A model generated the notes under the pieces. That model was given only the letters and a program-made list of their open reading frames with translations. It had not been told where the DNA came from and made no database searches. Positions 8,828 to 18,281 of a stretch of 63,009 bases of DNA are shown here, one piece after another. A program made the translations under genes and the position numbers. The DNA is from Candidatus Geothrix odensensis (GTDB lineage Bacteria; Acidobacteriota; Holophagae; Holophagales; Holophagaceae), in the NCBI GenBank assembly GCA_016714685.1, contig JADKCH010000018.1:1-63009 (forward strand), written 5' to 3'. Within the stretch, counting starts at the first letter, position 1. Each line of letters starts with the position of its first letter.

Positions 8828-10068
8828 ATGCCGAAATCCCCCTTTGGCGAGGGACAGGGGTATCCTTGCCCGCACGTCCGTAAGACCCCTAAGAAACCTA
8901 GTGAACCACCCGTCGTCCCGGGCGTCTTTCTCATCTACCAGCTGAACGACCTGGGCATTGGACTCACGGCATCCGCAGCGGAGCTTTCGTGGGCCTCCCG
9001 CTTTGGCATTGAGACCGATTGGTCGACGAACCAACTCGCCCAACATGCCAAGAAGTGCGACCGGAAGACCATCTCCAACGCCATGCCGGCGCTGATGGCA
9101 GAAGGACTCGTGATTCAATCCAGTGACTACGTCTTCAATGGGTTCAAGAAGCCAGGTAACCGTAGGGGAACCTACCGCTTCACTGAGAAGCTCTACACCT
9201 TGCTGGGCAAGGCCCGGAAGGCTTCTCATCAGAGGAAAAAATTCCCCATGCCTTTAGTTCTTGAAGTACCCATCTATGAGGTTCCAACAAACGTACAGCA
9301 TCAGCATGAGGACCAGACGCAGGGCTCCAATGCCATGCCTGTTGCCAATTACCTCAAGAAAGCTCTTCAGGAGGGTGTTGAGATCACTGTTGAACCTGCC
9401 GTTGAGGATTTTGTTGAGCCGATGGTTGAAGCGGACCAAGTCAGCAGGACCCTCATCGAAGTTGCCGGATTGGACGAGGCTGGGGCCCTCGCTGCTGCCA
9501 AGGCTCTTCCGTCGGCCTGTTCTGGGGAGTTGCTGAGGTTCTTGATCCAGGCGGCTCAGGACGTGGTAGGCCGGCGCGGCCATGGAGTCCGAGATCCCAA
9601 GGCCTACCTCCATCGCCTCCTGACCTCCAATGACCGAGGGATCCTCCGTTCTGCTCGCAAGCTCTACGAGGATTCCAAAGCCGCGGGCAAGGTGGCCGGT
9701 CCCTGGGAGTCGACCAGGTCTTCAGCCAGAGTCATCCGTCCTTCCGCGCTCTTCCCGGAGCTTTTGAGGCCATTCGGGAATGGCTCAAGGCCAAGAAGGA
9801 GTTGGAGGACTTGCCCGAAGGGCACCGATCGAGGGAGTACTTCAGCGACAGCCTGATTAAGGCCAAGCACGTGGTGGTGGGCCTTGCCGCGCGGAGTGTG
9901 GGGGCAGGGGAGCCCCCGCAGCCCCTTTTGGACCGACTGACCTGGAGGCGAAACGTGTTGGAGCAAGCCGGCCTGAATCTGAACAATCCTGCACAGGCCG
10001 GTCCCGAGAGTTCCATTCGCGGTGGGGCAGGGGGGTGCGTTGGCCGAGCTGAGAAGATTGACTCTTGA
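8828..10068 (+). CDS. HTH replication-associated protein of the plasmid module, one frameshift
   Basis: The N-terminal 110 residues resemble phage and plasmid replication proteins that choose between growth-state HTH contacts: DWSTNQLAQHAKKCDRKTIS is a winged-helix-like recognition segment. The first frame loses coding sense after AGP at about 9703. Adding one C to GGTCCCTGGG brings in a second frame with GVDQVFSQSHPSF, REWLKAKKELEDLPEGH and LIKAKHVVVGLAARS, ending at TGA 10068. The full product is about 413 residues. Exact family not recognised; position next to repA suggests replication or copy control. Confidence 0.6.
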
Positions 10069-10431
10069 GGCAGGGAAGCCCCCAGGTAGGGGGAGGACTC
10101 CCCTTGACGGGGGTCCAAACCCCAGCAGACCCTGGCCGACAGGGCAGGGGGGTCACCCCCTGACGGCGGCTTTTGGGGTCTGGGGCTTGGAGGGCGAGGA
10201 ACCGGCCTGGCCGCAGGACAGGATGGCAGCCCGACCCCGGTCAAGAGAGCCCGGACACCGGACCAACCAAAGCACGCAACAAAGGCCTCCGGTGGGCCGA
10301 GATACCAGAGTCGATCCGGGCGAAATCCCCTCTCTTCTGATTCCGTTTTCGTAGCGTTAGTTCAAATACGGACTACACTGAGAGGTGGAAGGTGAACACC
10401 ATGCTCCAAAGTCAAGCCCAAGGCCGCGACG
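10069..10431. other. Non-coding region with G/C hairpins
   Basis: The first 130 bases hold repeated G-run/C-run blocks: a GGGGAG-GA-CTCCCC palindrome and repeated GGCAGGG followed by CCCCC. From about 10190 the sequence is ordinary. A possible ribosome site GGAAGGTG with ATG 10398 lies before the antitoxin, but that frame closes quickly unless one base is removed. Confidence 0.45.
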
Positions 10432-10869
10432 ATGAAGTCAGCTGCCAGCCCTAGCTTCAAGCGAGCTTCCAGCTCGGTACTGGAGCACCGGCCGGCCACG
10501 CCGACCGAGCCCAAGCTCACCCCTCTGGCGGCAGCGCTCAGGACCTTCAACCGGGTGACAGAAAGCCTGGGCATGGTCACCGACCAGAAGTTGAAGATCA
10601 TCAACCTAGGGAAGACCAAGTATTTCGATTCCCTTAAGCAGCCCGCCCCCTCCCTCAACCTCGATTCCGAGGACCGGCTGGGTTACTTCCTCTTGATCGT
10701 CGAGCTGGCTGGAGACTTGGTTGGGGACACCGGCGACTGGCTGCGTTCTCCCAACACGGCCCCAATCTTCGGGGGGAAGGCTCCGCTGGACCTGCTCCTC
10801 GCAGGCCGGATGGAAGGGATGTTCACCACTCTGAACTACCTCAAGGCTTCCTACGGCGGCTGGGCGTGA
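10432..10869 (+). CDS. Xre/MbcA/ParS-family antitoxin of a RES toxin
   Basis: The C-terminal half is a clear DUF2384 domain: WLRSPNTAPIFGGKAPLDLL, then a G-M pair and a short closing helix. This is the usual RES-binding antitoxin end. The N-terminus is basic. A coding-like lysine-rich stretch upstream (KVKPKAATM) suggests that the true start is near 10398, lost by a one-base insertion. The gene overlaps the RES toxin by four bases (GTGA), the standard operon order for this system. Confidence 0.82.
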   Translation: MKSAASPSFKRASSSVLEHRPATPTEPKLTPLAAALRTFNRVTESLGMVTDQKLKIINLGKTKYFDSLKQPAPSLNLDSEDRLGYFLLIVELAGDLVGDTGDWLRSPNTAPIFGGKAPLDLLLAGRMEGMFTTLNYLKASYGGWA

Positions 10870-11492
10870 CAGCAGAGTCGCCGATCCCAACCCACCACCA
10901 TGAGGGCACCAAGGTCTTCAACCTGCGTGCCCCCAGGGAACCCTCTGCCGTCGATAGACACACCGAGCCAGAGGAACGGGAGGGCGTGCAGAACTTCATG
11001 GCTCAGTATCAGCTACCTGTCGTGGATCGCTTGGCCAGCCCCCTTTCCAGGCTGAAGGCCTACCTAGGGTCTTCTGGCTCTTCCTTCTCTATCAGCCGTT
11101 TCAGTGATGGGTCCTATCCTGCCGTGTACATGGCCGACTCAGATGAGACCAGCTTGGCCGAAGTCTCATTCCACCTCGCTGAGAGGCTGCGCGAGACCTC
11201 CGCAGTGAAAACCAAGATCCACACCTTCCAGCTCTCCATGTTCATCCTGAAGGGCGAAACGGTAGATGTTCGCGTTGGCTTCCCCAAACTGCACCGGAAG
11301 GACGATTGGAGCCCAGCACAAGCGTTTGGGGCCGAGATGCGAACTGCCGGAGCCAAGGGCATCACCTTCAAGTCAGTCCGGAACCGCGGTGGTGTCTGCA
11401 CGGCCGTCTTCAGGGCTACCCTGGTCGAAGATGGACTGCCGCTGCCGTCGGTCAGCCTCCAGTGGGACGGGCGAGATCTCGTCCGGGTTTAG
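10866..11492 (+). CDS. RES-domain toxin (NAD-degrading family)
   Basis: The GTG start at 10866 overlaps the antitoxin stop. The 208-residue product carries RES-type signatures: FSDGSYPAVYMADSDETSLA followed by EVSFHLAER, and later AFGAEMRTAGAKGI with SVRNRGGVC. RES proteins deplete NAD+ when not held by the Xre antitoxin. The sequence is uninterrupted, unlike the second RES gene at 55,197. The pair probably stabilises the plasmid-like module after its integration. Confidence 0.82.
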   Translation: MTAESPIPTHHHEGTKVFNLRAPREPSAVDRHTEPEEREGVQNFMAQYQLPVVDRLASPLSRLKAYLGSSGSSFSISRFSDGSYPAVYMADSDETSLAEVSFHLAERLRETSAVKTKIHTFQLSMFILKGETVDVRVGFPKLHRKDDWSPAQAFGAEMRTAGAKGITFKSVRNRGGVCTAVFRATLVEDGLPLPSVSLQWDGRDLVRV

Positions 11493-11498
11493 GTTGCC

Positions 11499-12353
11499 TC
11501 AGTCTAAGGGTGTTCGCACACTTTGGCGTTCACGATGAGCCTCATAGAGGAGACCCGACTGCTGGCAGTGCGTGATGATTCGCGGTAGTTGTTCCCATGT
11601 CGGGTCGATTCTAATGGCCGGAACAGGAAGCATCACATCCACCTCTGTGCCCCAAGCCCATAGCGTGGCTGGCCCCCCATAGCCCAATTCCTCCTTCTCT
11701 GCAGATTTCAAGACGACCAATTCAGTACTGGTGACGGTCTGAACCACGGCGGCCCAATAGGTCATATCTCCAGGATCCGTGGGGCCCGCCACCACCGTCT
11801 TGGAGCCGGTAAATCGCGATTCGCTGTTGGTGCTATGGTCCACGAGGACGCGAAAGCGGATCTTTGCCAAGGAGGCATCGTACGTTCTGATGGGAAGCGC
11901 CCAAGGCTGTTTGGGCCATTCTTTATCCGTCGATGCGAGGTGAAAATCAATATCCTTTGGCAGGGGAAGAGATAGAGGATTGCGGCAATCCGCCAAAAAT
12001 TGGTTCAACTGCTCATCCCCCCAGGGGCGGACCGCCGCAATGTTGAAGGTTCTGTCCCAGGGCAGGACTTCTGCCACTGCCCAAGCCCAGATCATGTCCG
12101 CAGGTTTAATTTCCCGGAGCGTTTCCTCAACCTTCAGCCGAACCTTTGCAGCCAGGGATTCATCACTCTTCTCAAGTTCGTCTGCGTAGACCCATTCCGG
12201 TGGAGCTGCGACCAACGCCCCACAGATCGTGCGCCATGCTTGCCGGTGGGTGTTCATCCAAAAGGGTAGGCCCTTTCTGATTCCCGCCTGAAAACCTCCA
12301 TACGGAACATCACGCACCCAGTCGGGGACTGACTTCTTATTTCCGAATCCCAT
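11499..12353 (-). CDS. Hypothetical protein downstream of the relaxase
   Basis: The start at ATG 12353 has a strong site (AAAGGAGA) inside the relaxase gene, whose last 17 bases overlap it. The 284-residue product begins with GNKKSVPDWVRDVPYGGF and is rich in tryptophan and prolines, with no signal peptide or membrane segment. I do not recognise the family. Tight coupling to the relaxase suggests a mobilisation accessory role. It is convergent with the RES toxin, only six bases away. Confidence 0.6.
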   Translation of the reverse strand: MGFGNKKSVPDWVRDVPYGGFQAGIRKGLPFWMNTHRQAWRTICGALVAAPPEWVYADELEKSDESLAAKVRLKVEETLREIKPADMIWAWAVAEVLPWDRTFNIAAVRPWGDEQLNQFLADCRNPLSLPLPKDIDFHLASTDKEWPKQPWALPIRTYDASLAKIRFRVLVDHSTNSESRFTGSKTVVAGPTDPGDMTYWAAVVQTVTSTELVVLKSAEKEELGYGGPATLWAWGTEVDVMLPVPAIRIDPTWEQLPRIITHCQQSGLLYEAHRERQSVRTPLD

Positions 12354-14241
12354 GTCCGATCTCCTTTGAGGGCGTCGACGCTGTCGGTGAGCTGTGGTGC
12401 GTTCGATTCGCAAGCTGGACAGCCGCTGCTTCCATTTCCTTCTTCTTGCGCTCAGCCACGGCGGCTTCGGCGGCCGTCCTCGCCGCGAGCTCCCCACGCC
12501 TCACTTGGTCCTGGTGACGGGCCAGGTCCGCGGCCTCCTGTCCCGCCGCGTGGCTCCAGCGACGGGCCCACTCTGCCGGGGACAGGATGGCCCGCCTTAG
12601 AATATCGGGCAGCTCGCGCCGCATGTCCCAGAGCCTCTTCCACCAGGCCCGGTCCGGGGCAGAGGGGGTCCCAGTCTGGATGGCCGTTTTCGCCATCAGT
12701 TCGGGATCTGTGACGGTGCGGCCGGCAGCCCCGATTTCGAACCTCCCAGCCTCAGGGACGGCCTGGATACCAGCGCTTTCAAGGCGGCCCCTGACCCGGT
12801 CTGGGGAGACGGTGCGCTCCACAGCCGCGGCTACTATGCTCTCCACGGCCTTGACGGTCTGGGCCTGGTCCCGGCGTCCCTTCTCAAGGCGCGCGAGGCC
12901 CGCCGAGGCGAGGGTGTAGAGCATGAGGCCACCCTGTTTTTCGCCCGCCAGGATCCCGGCCCGCTTCAGCTTCGAAAGGTTGTCCCGGGTCTTCTTGTCG
13001 AGGTGGGCCGTGCCGAGGCCTTCGGGGTTCGCAGCGACCAATTCGAGGACCTGGTCGTAGCTGGCTGTCCAGCGGATCCGGGCCTTGTCCGTATCTGGGG
13101 TGATGGCTGGGACCTGGGCCATCAGACCCTTTCGGCGACCCTTCGTGAGGTCCGCGGCCTCCTGAGCATGGGGCATGGCCTCCAGCTCTTGGAGGGAGAC
13201 CTGGGCCACAGCCAGCCCAGCCTCCACCTCCTGCAGAGCCTCCTCCAATTCGTTGGGTCCCTGGATCCGGCCTTCCCCATCCAGGAGGCCGAAGGCACGC
13301 AGTTTCTTTTCGAGCAGATCTTGGCGCTTCACCCCCTTGATCGAGGAGGGGATCTTGCCGCTCTCCCGACGGACAAGCTCGAGCTCCCGGTGGGTCAGGG
13401 GGGCCTGTCCGAGCTCGCGTTTTATCTCCTGGGCGGCCAGGATCTCGGCCCGGCGTTCCCGGAACACTGACCCCCGCTCGATGACCCGCCCATCAGGGCA
13501 AATCACCCTGGCTCCCTGGGCTCCCTCCCCATCGGCTCGACCCGGTTCGATTTCAACGATGTAGCCCCGTTCGGCCGCAGCTTGGACCACCGCCTGCGTG
13601 ATCCGGTCTCGGGCGCCACCCTCCTTGCTGAGCCTGGCGACGTGCAGGCCATTGTCGAAAGCCCGGAAGCCGTCTTCAGCTAAGGCCACCGGGAAAATGT
13701 ACCCATGCAGGTGAAGGTCCGGCTCCTTGGCGCGGTTCTCCGCATGCAGGTAATTCAAGACGAGAGGCTTGGCCTCGACCCAGTCCGGTTGGGCCTTCCG
13801 ACCCTTACCCGAGCGTCCGCGGGTGCACCCCTCCTCGAGAGACTCTAGGTTGGCCAGGGCCGCCACCTGCAGGAACGCGTGGGCGCTCTCTGGGTCATCT
13901 TTCGTGGCCTCCGACAGCTCGCAGGGCAGGGAGATCACAACCTCCCTCGGGGTCCGAAAGAGGACCTGCTGGCGAGTGATCTTGTTCCCCTCAAGGTCGC
14001 ATCCCTGGCAAAGATTTCGAAGGAGACGGGGAGGGGGGAGGCCTATGCCATCCCACCCCACCTTGGCCCAGGGCACTAGGTCGATTACAGGCTCGATCAG
14101 GCCCTCCCGGGAGAGATATCCCTTCACTCGGGAGAAAGGGCCGACCTCCTTGGAATCCTGCAGATGCCCCCCGACATAGTCCACGGCACCCTGGGCGGAT
14201 TTAGCCGGCGGACCATCGTAGTAGCGGGCCATGATCCACAT
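12337..14241 (-). CDS. MobF-like conjugative relaxase
   Basis: This 634-residue protein has a TrwC/MobF-like N-terminal domain. It has a tyrosine pair near the start (ARYYDG, residues 5-10). A histidine cluster follows: NYLHAENR at 163-170 and DLHLHGYIF at 175-183. In MobF relaxases these residues bind metal and cleave oriT. No helicase motifs are present, so it is shorter than TrwC/TraI. The C-terminal third is helical and charged. The accessory gene and an oriT-like spacer lie directly upstream. Confidence 0.75.
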   Translation of the reverse strand: MWIMARYYDGPPAKSAQGAVDYVGGHLQDSKEVGPFSRVKGYLSREGLIEPVIDLVPWAKVGWDGIGLPPPRLLRNLCQGCDLEGNKITRQQVLFRTPREVVISLPCELSEATKDDPESAHAFLQVAALANLESLEEGCTRGRSGKGRKAQPDWVEAKPLVLNYLHAENRAKEPDLHLHGYIFPVALAEDGFRAFDNGLHVARLSKEGGARDRITQAVVQAAAERGYIVEIEPGRADGEGAQGARVICPDGRVIERGSVFRERRAEILAAQEIKRELGQAPLTHRELELVRRESGKIPSSIKGVKRQDLLEKKLRAFGLLDGEGRIQGPNELEEALQEVEAGLAVAQVSLQELEAMPHAQEAADLTKGRRKGLMAQVPAITPDTDKARIRWTASYDQVLELVAANPEGLGTAHLDKKTRDNLSKLKRAGILAGEKQGGLMLYTLASAGLARLEKGRRDQAQTVKAVESIVAAAVERTVSPDRVRGRLESAGIQAVPEAGRFEIGAAGRTVTDPELMAKTAIQTGTPSAPDRAWWKRLWDMRRELPDILRRAILSPAEWARRWSHAAGQEAADLARHQDQVRRGELAARTAAEAAVAERKKKEMEAAAVQLANRTHHSSPTASTPSKEIGHGIRK

Positions 14242-14250
14242 GCACTCCCC

Positions 14251-14424
14251 CTAGTCCCGGCGGACCTGGTAGGGGGCCTTGGGTGCGGAACTGGAGTTGC
14301 CTTTTACCCCTGCGGGCACCTGATTTTTGTCGCCTAGCTCTGAAGGCGGACCCCCAGAGTAGGGCACGACCCCTCGGGGGGGCCATGCCCCCAGGCTTGT
14401 GTGATTACGCGCCATCACCCACAT
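14251..14424 (-). repeat. Duplicated relaxase-start segment enclosing a G/C hairpin insert
   Basis: The junction of stop codon, G-rich ribosome site and ATGTGGRTSATGGCSCG occurs twice, at 14420 and at the true relaxase start 14241. The first copy gives a 57-codon frame beginning MWVMAR and ending QVRRD; the accessory protein ends QVPRS in the equivalent place. Between the copies is about 150 bases with G/C hairpins. This looks like an insertion or tandem duplication that separated the accessory gene from the relaxase. Confidence 0.5.
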
Positions 14425-14433
14425 GGGTTTCCC

Positions 14434-14679
14434 CTAGCTCCGAGGGACTTGTTTCAGGGCCCTGGCCACTGCTCCGAAGCCATGCTCGACCAGGACAGCG
14501 AAGAGGTCGCTGTCGCTCAGGTTGAGGCCCTCGGCAGCCTCTCGAAGCGTGGTCCATGCGTCGGCTGCCGGCCCTGTAAGCCGGGCTGAAATCTTCACCG
14601 TCCGGGAGGCCTTTCCCGCCAGTGCCACCTCAAGCCGCTTGAGCAGCTTTGCCTGCCTTTTTGTTGTTCCTTCGACCAT
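14434..14679 (-). CDS. Small mobilisation accessory protein
   Basis: This 81-residue protein is basic at the N-terminus (TTKRQAKLLKRLE) and ends in a helical region containing LNLSDSDLFAVLVEHG. It lies between the oriT-like spacer and the relaxase, the usual place for a small DNA-binding nicking accessory protein. The sequence alone does not prove a ribbon-helix-helix fold. A homologous ending precedes the relaxase itself because of the local duplication. Confidence 0.5.
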   Translation of the reverse strand: MVEGTTKRQAKLLKRLEVALAGKASRTVKISARLTGPAADAWTTLREAAEGLNLSDSDLFAVLVEHGFGAVARALKQVPRS

Positions 14680-14689
14680 AATTGCTCCA

Positions 14690-14860
14690 TGGGTGATATC
14701 CTAATAGGATAGGCCCTCGTCTTCAGCTCGCAACCCCAATGGGGGATTTATTAGATAAGCACCCTACGCACACACCATCAGATGGTGAGTGCTTGGTCAC
14801 CAAATTTGTCACTATATCCGAACTGGCGGGTGCCCTTCACGCACCCTTGTTCGTCCATAG
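14690..14860. other. Candidate oriT region
   Basis: The spacer upstream of the mobilisation genes carries two perfect palindromes, TATCCTA-A-TAGGATA (14697-14711) and CACCATC-A-GATGGTG (about 14775-14789). A CGCACAC stretch precedes the second, followed by an AT-rich segment. Inverted repeats next to a nick site are typical of oriT. The nick itself cannot be located by reading. Confidence 0.45.
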
Positions 14861-15047
14861 TGGTTCAATAGATTGCCCTTTGGGGATCTGTAGTTCACCT
14901 GGGCCTTGATTGGATGGCCAACACAAGGAGGCTTTTGCTTAGCCAGCTCTTGAGGTTCCCGGAGGCCACCATGTTGGAGACATTAAACAACGCACCGCCT
15001 AGGATCAATTCCGGCGGCCCTTGGGGAGCAGGACCGACCGGGAAATA

Positions 15048-15374
15048 GACCAGGTCGCTCTCGTGCTCGGTTATGGCAAGTGGAAGCCTCGTTACGCAGA
15101 CAATTGGTTGAACTCATTGAAGACACACGCATACCCGACGCTGGGAACCATGGGGATTCGGTCCATCAGAACCACGCATATCCACTCCTTACTTCAGCCG
15201 ATTTGGGACGAGAAGGCAGAAACCGTCAGTCGCATCAGGAGTCGAATCGAGGCGGTTTTCAATTTCGACGAGGGGGAGGAGTGGTACAGCGAGGACAACC
15301 CGGCGTTGTGGGATGGAAGCTTGAGCCCCTCCTTATCGAATCGCGTAAGGAAGGACAAGACTGCCCGGAAGCTG
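15048..15374 (+). pseudogene. Remnant of a P4-type phage integrase (core-binding domain only)
   Basis: The frame reads WKPRYADNWLNSLKTHAYP, then HIHSLLQPIW, SRIRSRIEAVF and EDNPALWDG. This is the SAM-like core-binding segment of P4-type tyrosine integrases. No catalytic domain follows, because the frame runs into an ISL3 remnant at about 15370. An integrase of this type next to a plasmid-like module suggests how the module entered the chromosome. Confidence 0.75.
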
Positions 15375-15544
15375 ATGAGGGCTCGAAATGGCTCCTGCTC
15401 GCCAACCGGGAGAGCCTGGCAGGCCAGACTCAGCGTGACCGGCTGAAGGAACTGCTGGAAGCAAACCAGGCGCTGATGACCGTGTATCTCCTTCGGGACG
15501 ACCTGAAGCGGCTGTGGGGATACACGCGGGAGGGCTGGCCTTGA
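15371..15544 (+). pseudogene. ISL3-family transposase remnant (internal)
   Basis: The frame reads GSKWLLLANRESL, RLKELLEANQALMTVYLLRD and KRLWGYTREGW before a TGA. These are the conserved helical motifs of ISL3 transposases just before the last catalytic residue. Both ends are missing: the integrase remnant adjoins on the left and a truncated IS481 on the right. Other ISL3 pieces lie at about 37118 and 45071. Confidence 0.7.
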
Positions 15545-16223
15545 ATTCCTTGGAGCGATAGGGCGATCCGTTGTCGGTCAGCAGCTTGCGGGCCGTGATG
15601 CCCTGGTTCTGGAAGTGCAAAAGCGCCCTCTGGAGGAAAGCAGCCGTGGTGCCCTTCTTCTCGTCCGGCAGCACCTCCATGTAGCAGGCCCGCGAATGGT
15701 TCTCGTTGCAGACATGGAGCACCTGATAGCCTGCCTTGGGATTCTTCGCGTGGCGAATGCCTATGGCCCGGTGTCCCGCCTGATGGAAGTTGGCGAGTTT
15801 CTTCGTGTCCAGGTGGAGCAAGTCGCCTGGGGCGTCCTGCTCGTAACGGTTGGGCGGCTCCTTCTCCATAAGATCTGACACGCGGGAGATCCCGGCCTTT
15901 CGCAGCCAGAACCCTACGGTGGACCGGGGCACGCCCAACTCATTGGCAATCCGGATGGCCGCTTGGCCCCGCCGCCTTCGACCTACGGCCTCGACGACAA
16001 GGCCAAGCTCATGGCTTCGTGTCAAGCGATGGGGTTGGCTGGAGCGGTCCCGGAGCCCATCTGAACCTTCAGCCTTGAAACGGGCCAACCATCGGTAGGC
16101 CCTGCGGGTGCTGATTCCAATAGATTCAGCCGCATCTCTGACGGTCCAGCCACCTTCCAAAACACGCTTCACCATTAATGCTCGACTGGCAGGGCAAGAC
16201 CTTGCTGAACTTTGGAGGTTCAC
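15543..16223 (-). pseudogene. IS481-family transposase, 3'-truncated
   Basis: The N-terminus has the HTH pair WTVRDAAESIGISTRRAYRW and DRSSQPHR. The DDE core follows with LLHLDTKKLA and LLTDNGSPYRSKEF. The frame breaks just after this, at the border with the ISL3 remnant, so the region with the catalytic glutamate is lost and the protein should be inactive. The GTG start at 16223 lies inside the terminal hairpin. Confidence 0.8.
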
Positions 16224-16282
16224 CCGAGACTCCTAGAAAGCTGTTTGTTGGCACTTTCAGCTTCCCAGATCTCGGGTGAACA
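16218..16282. repeat. IS481 terminus with a long hairpin over the transposase start
   Basis: The outer end reads TGTTCACCCGAGATC on the minus strand, typical of IS481 ends. Twelve bases (GTTCACCCGAGA, 16218-16229) pair perfectly with 16270-16281, and a further six pair inside. The transposase GTG and its AGGAG site lie within this stem, so a transcript entering from outside would fold and hide the start. Confidence 0.7.
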
Positions 16283-16301
16283 ACCTGATTGGCACTTACA
16301 C

Positions 16302-18254
16302 CTAGTCAAGCCTCCGAGTGGTGAAGAGCTCGTAGGCCGTCTGGTAATAGGCGATTGTCAGGGCATCCTCGTTCAACCCCGCTGGCAGGGGGCGATATGT
16401 GTCTGTCTTTGGGTCATAGCCCTTTGAAACTGTTACCCCGCGCAAGCCAAGGGTTGTCAACACCCCGTCTTTAAGCAGGGCCACCCGGTCGTTGTGGTTG
16501 AAAAGGGCCACCCGCCCTGCCTCCGGGGTATGGAGGACATCCTGCCCGAACCAGGGAGCAGTGTAGGGGCAGACCCAGGAGGCCCATGAGGGTCGGCGCC
16601 AGGTCCATCTGGGACATGAGCCCATCCGAGCGCCCCGGCGCCAGGTGGGCCGGGGAATAGAACATCAGGGGAATCTCGTAGGTGCGCAGCGGGATCTCCT
16701 GGCGGCCGTAGACCCTCGCCCCGTGGTCGGCAATGACGATGAAAAGCGTGTCCTGAAACCAGGAATGGCGCTCTGCATCGCGCAGGAACTGCCCCTGGGC
16801 ATGGTCCGCGTAGCGAACCCCGGATTCCCGGCCCCCCTTACTGGCCTTCACGCCGATCCCTTCGAGCCCGGGCCGGAAGGTGAAGGGTTTGTGGTTCGAG
16901 GTGTTCATGATGTGGAGGAAGAAGGGGGCTTTCCTAGAGGCCAGGGTGTCGGCGTGGGCGAGAGCCATGTCGAAGAGGTCCTCGTCGGATACGCCCCAGA
17001 TGTTCTCGAAGCGGGGCTTGGTCTGCAGGTTGGTGCGGTCCAGCACCTCATAGCCGTTGCTCGAGAAGAACTCGTTCATGTTGTCGAAGTAGCCGTAGCC
17101 ACCGTACATGAAGGTCGACTGGTAGCCCTGGCGGCGCAGCACGGCGCCCAGGGTGGCCATGGAGGCGTGGCCGGGCCGCCGGAGGATGGCTTCGGTAGGC
17201 ACGGGCGGCAGGGAGTTGGTGATGGCTTCCAGTCCACGGACGGTGCGGGTGCCCGTGGCGTACACGTGCCGGAACCAGAGGCCTTTCTGCGCGAATTGGT
17301 CGAACTGGGGGGTCCAGTCCCGGTCCGAGCCGTAGAGGTGGCTGAACTCAGCCCCGAAGGACTCGCTGGAGATGAGAACGATGTTCAGCTTGCCCAGGCC
17401 GTCGGGACGAGCCGGGAACTGACGGTCCAGGCGGCCCTCGGCGAGGCGCGTGAAGGTGCCGCCGCCGGAAGCCAACTGCGTCTCCAGCCGAGCGAGGTTC
17501 TCGGCTGGGGGCCTGGTGGTGTAGTAAGCATGGTAGTCGATCTCGCTGGTGCGGAGGGCCCGGAAGAAGCTGGACGGTCCGTTGGCCGCCAGTTCGTTGG
17601 CGACCCGGTTGGGGGACCTCCCAAGGAGGTTTGCAGGCAACCAGAGGATGGCGGTGGCCAGGAGGAGTGCATAGATCGCCATGCCCCGGCTCCTGGCCTT
17701 GAAGTCCACTGGCGCGGTCAGGGCCGATGCCCAGATAGCTCGGAACCTCCATGCCACCAAACCACCGGCCAGGGCAGAGGCCAGGAGAAGCCTGACCACC
17801 GGGTATTCCGTCCAGATATCTCCTGCCACCTCGGTGGGGTAGATGAGGTAGTTCACCGACACCAGGTTGAAGCGGGCGTTGAATTCCTCGAAGAAGAAGT
17901 ATTCGCAGCCCGCGAGCACCAGCCACCCCAGGACACACAGGAAGGTGGCCAGGGACAGCAGCCAGGTCGGCCCAGAGGCGCGGGTGGGTCTCAGCCACAG
18001 ATACAGGACCAGAGGGAGCAGGTAGTAGAGTGTCTGCACCGCGTCGGAGACGCACCGGCGGGCAGGATCCACAGCAGGGCGGGAAACGCCACACCGTAGT
18101 CGCGGCCGAAGCACCCCCACAAGAGCAGTCGAGACGCTAGGCCCAGCCCCAAATAGAGCCCGGCCAGGAGCAGCACTGGGCGAAAGCGGGTGCCCAGATT
18201 CCGGAGGAGGATGGGCAGTGTGGAGGGGGTGGATTTCATCGAGTTGTCCAGCAT
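16302..18254 (-). CDS. LtaS/MdoB-like membrane phosphoglycerol transferase (sulfatase fold), two frameshifts
   Basis: The N-terminus has several membrane segments, including LYLGLGLASRLLLWGCFG and later LSLATFLCVLGWLVLAGC. The catalytic domain has LISSESFGAEF, TGTRTVRGLEAI with the expected nucleophilic threonine, and VIADHGARVYGR. In Gram-negative cells such enzymes add phosphoglycerol or related groups to periplasmic glucans or envelope glycans. Frames join at about 18090 and about 16560; the corrected end is TAG 16302. It is 27 bases downstream of lptFG, so probably in the same operon. ATG 18254 is the best start. Confidence 0.8.
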
Positions 18255-18281
18255 CGTAATAGCCTTCGAAAGGGAAGAAGT

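Noticed and set aside
16645..18099. A 484-residue plus-strand frame
   Set aside because: It is antisense to the LtaS-like catalytic domain; high GC keeps the opposite strand open.
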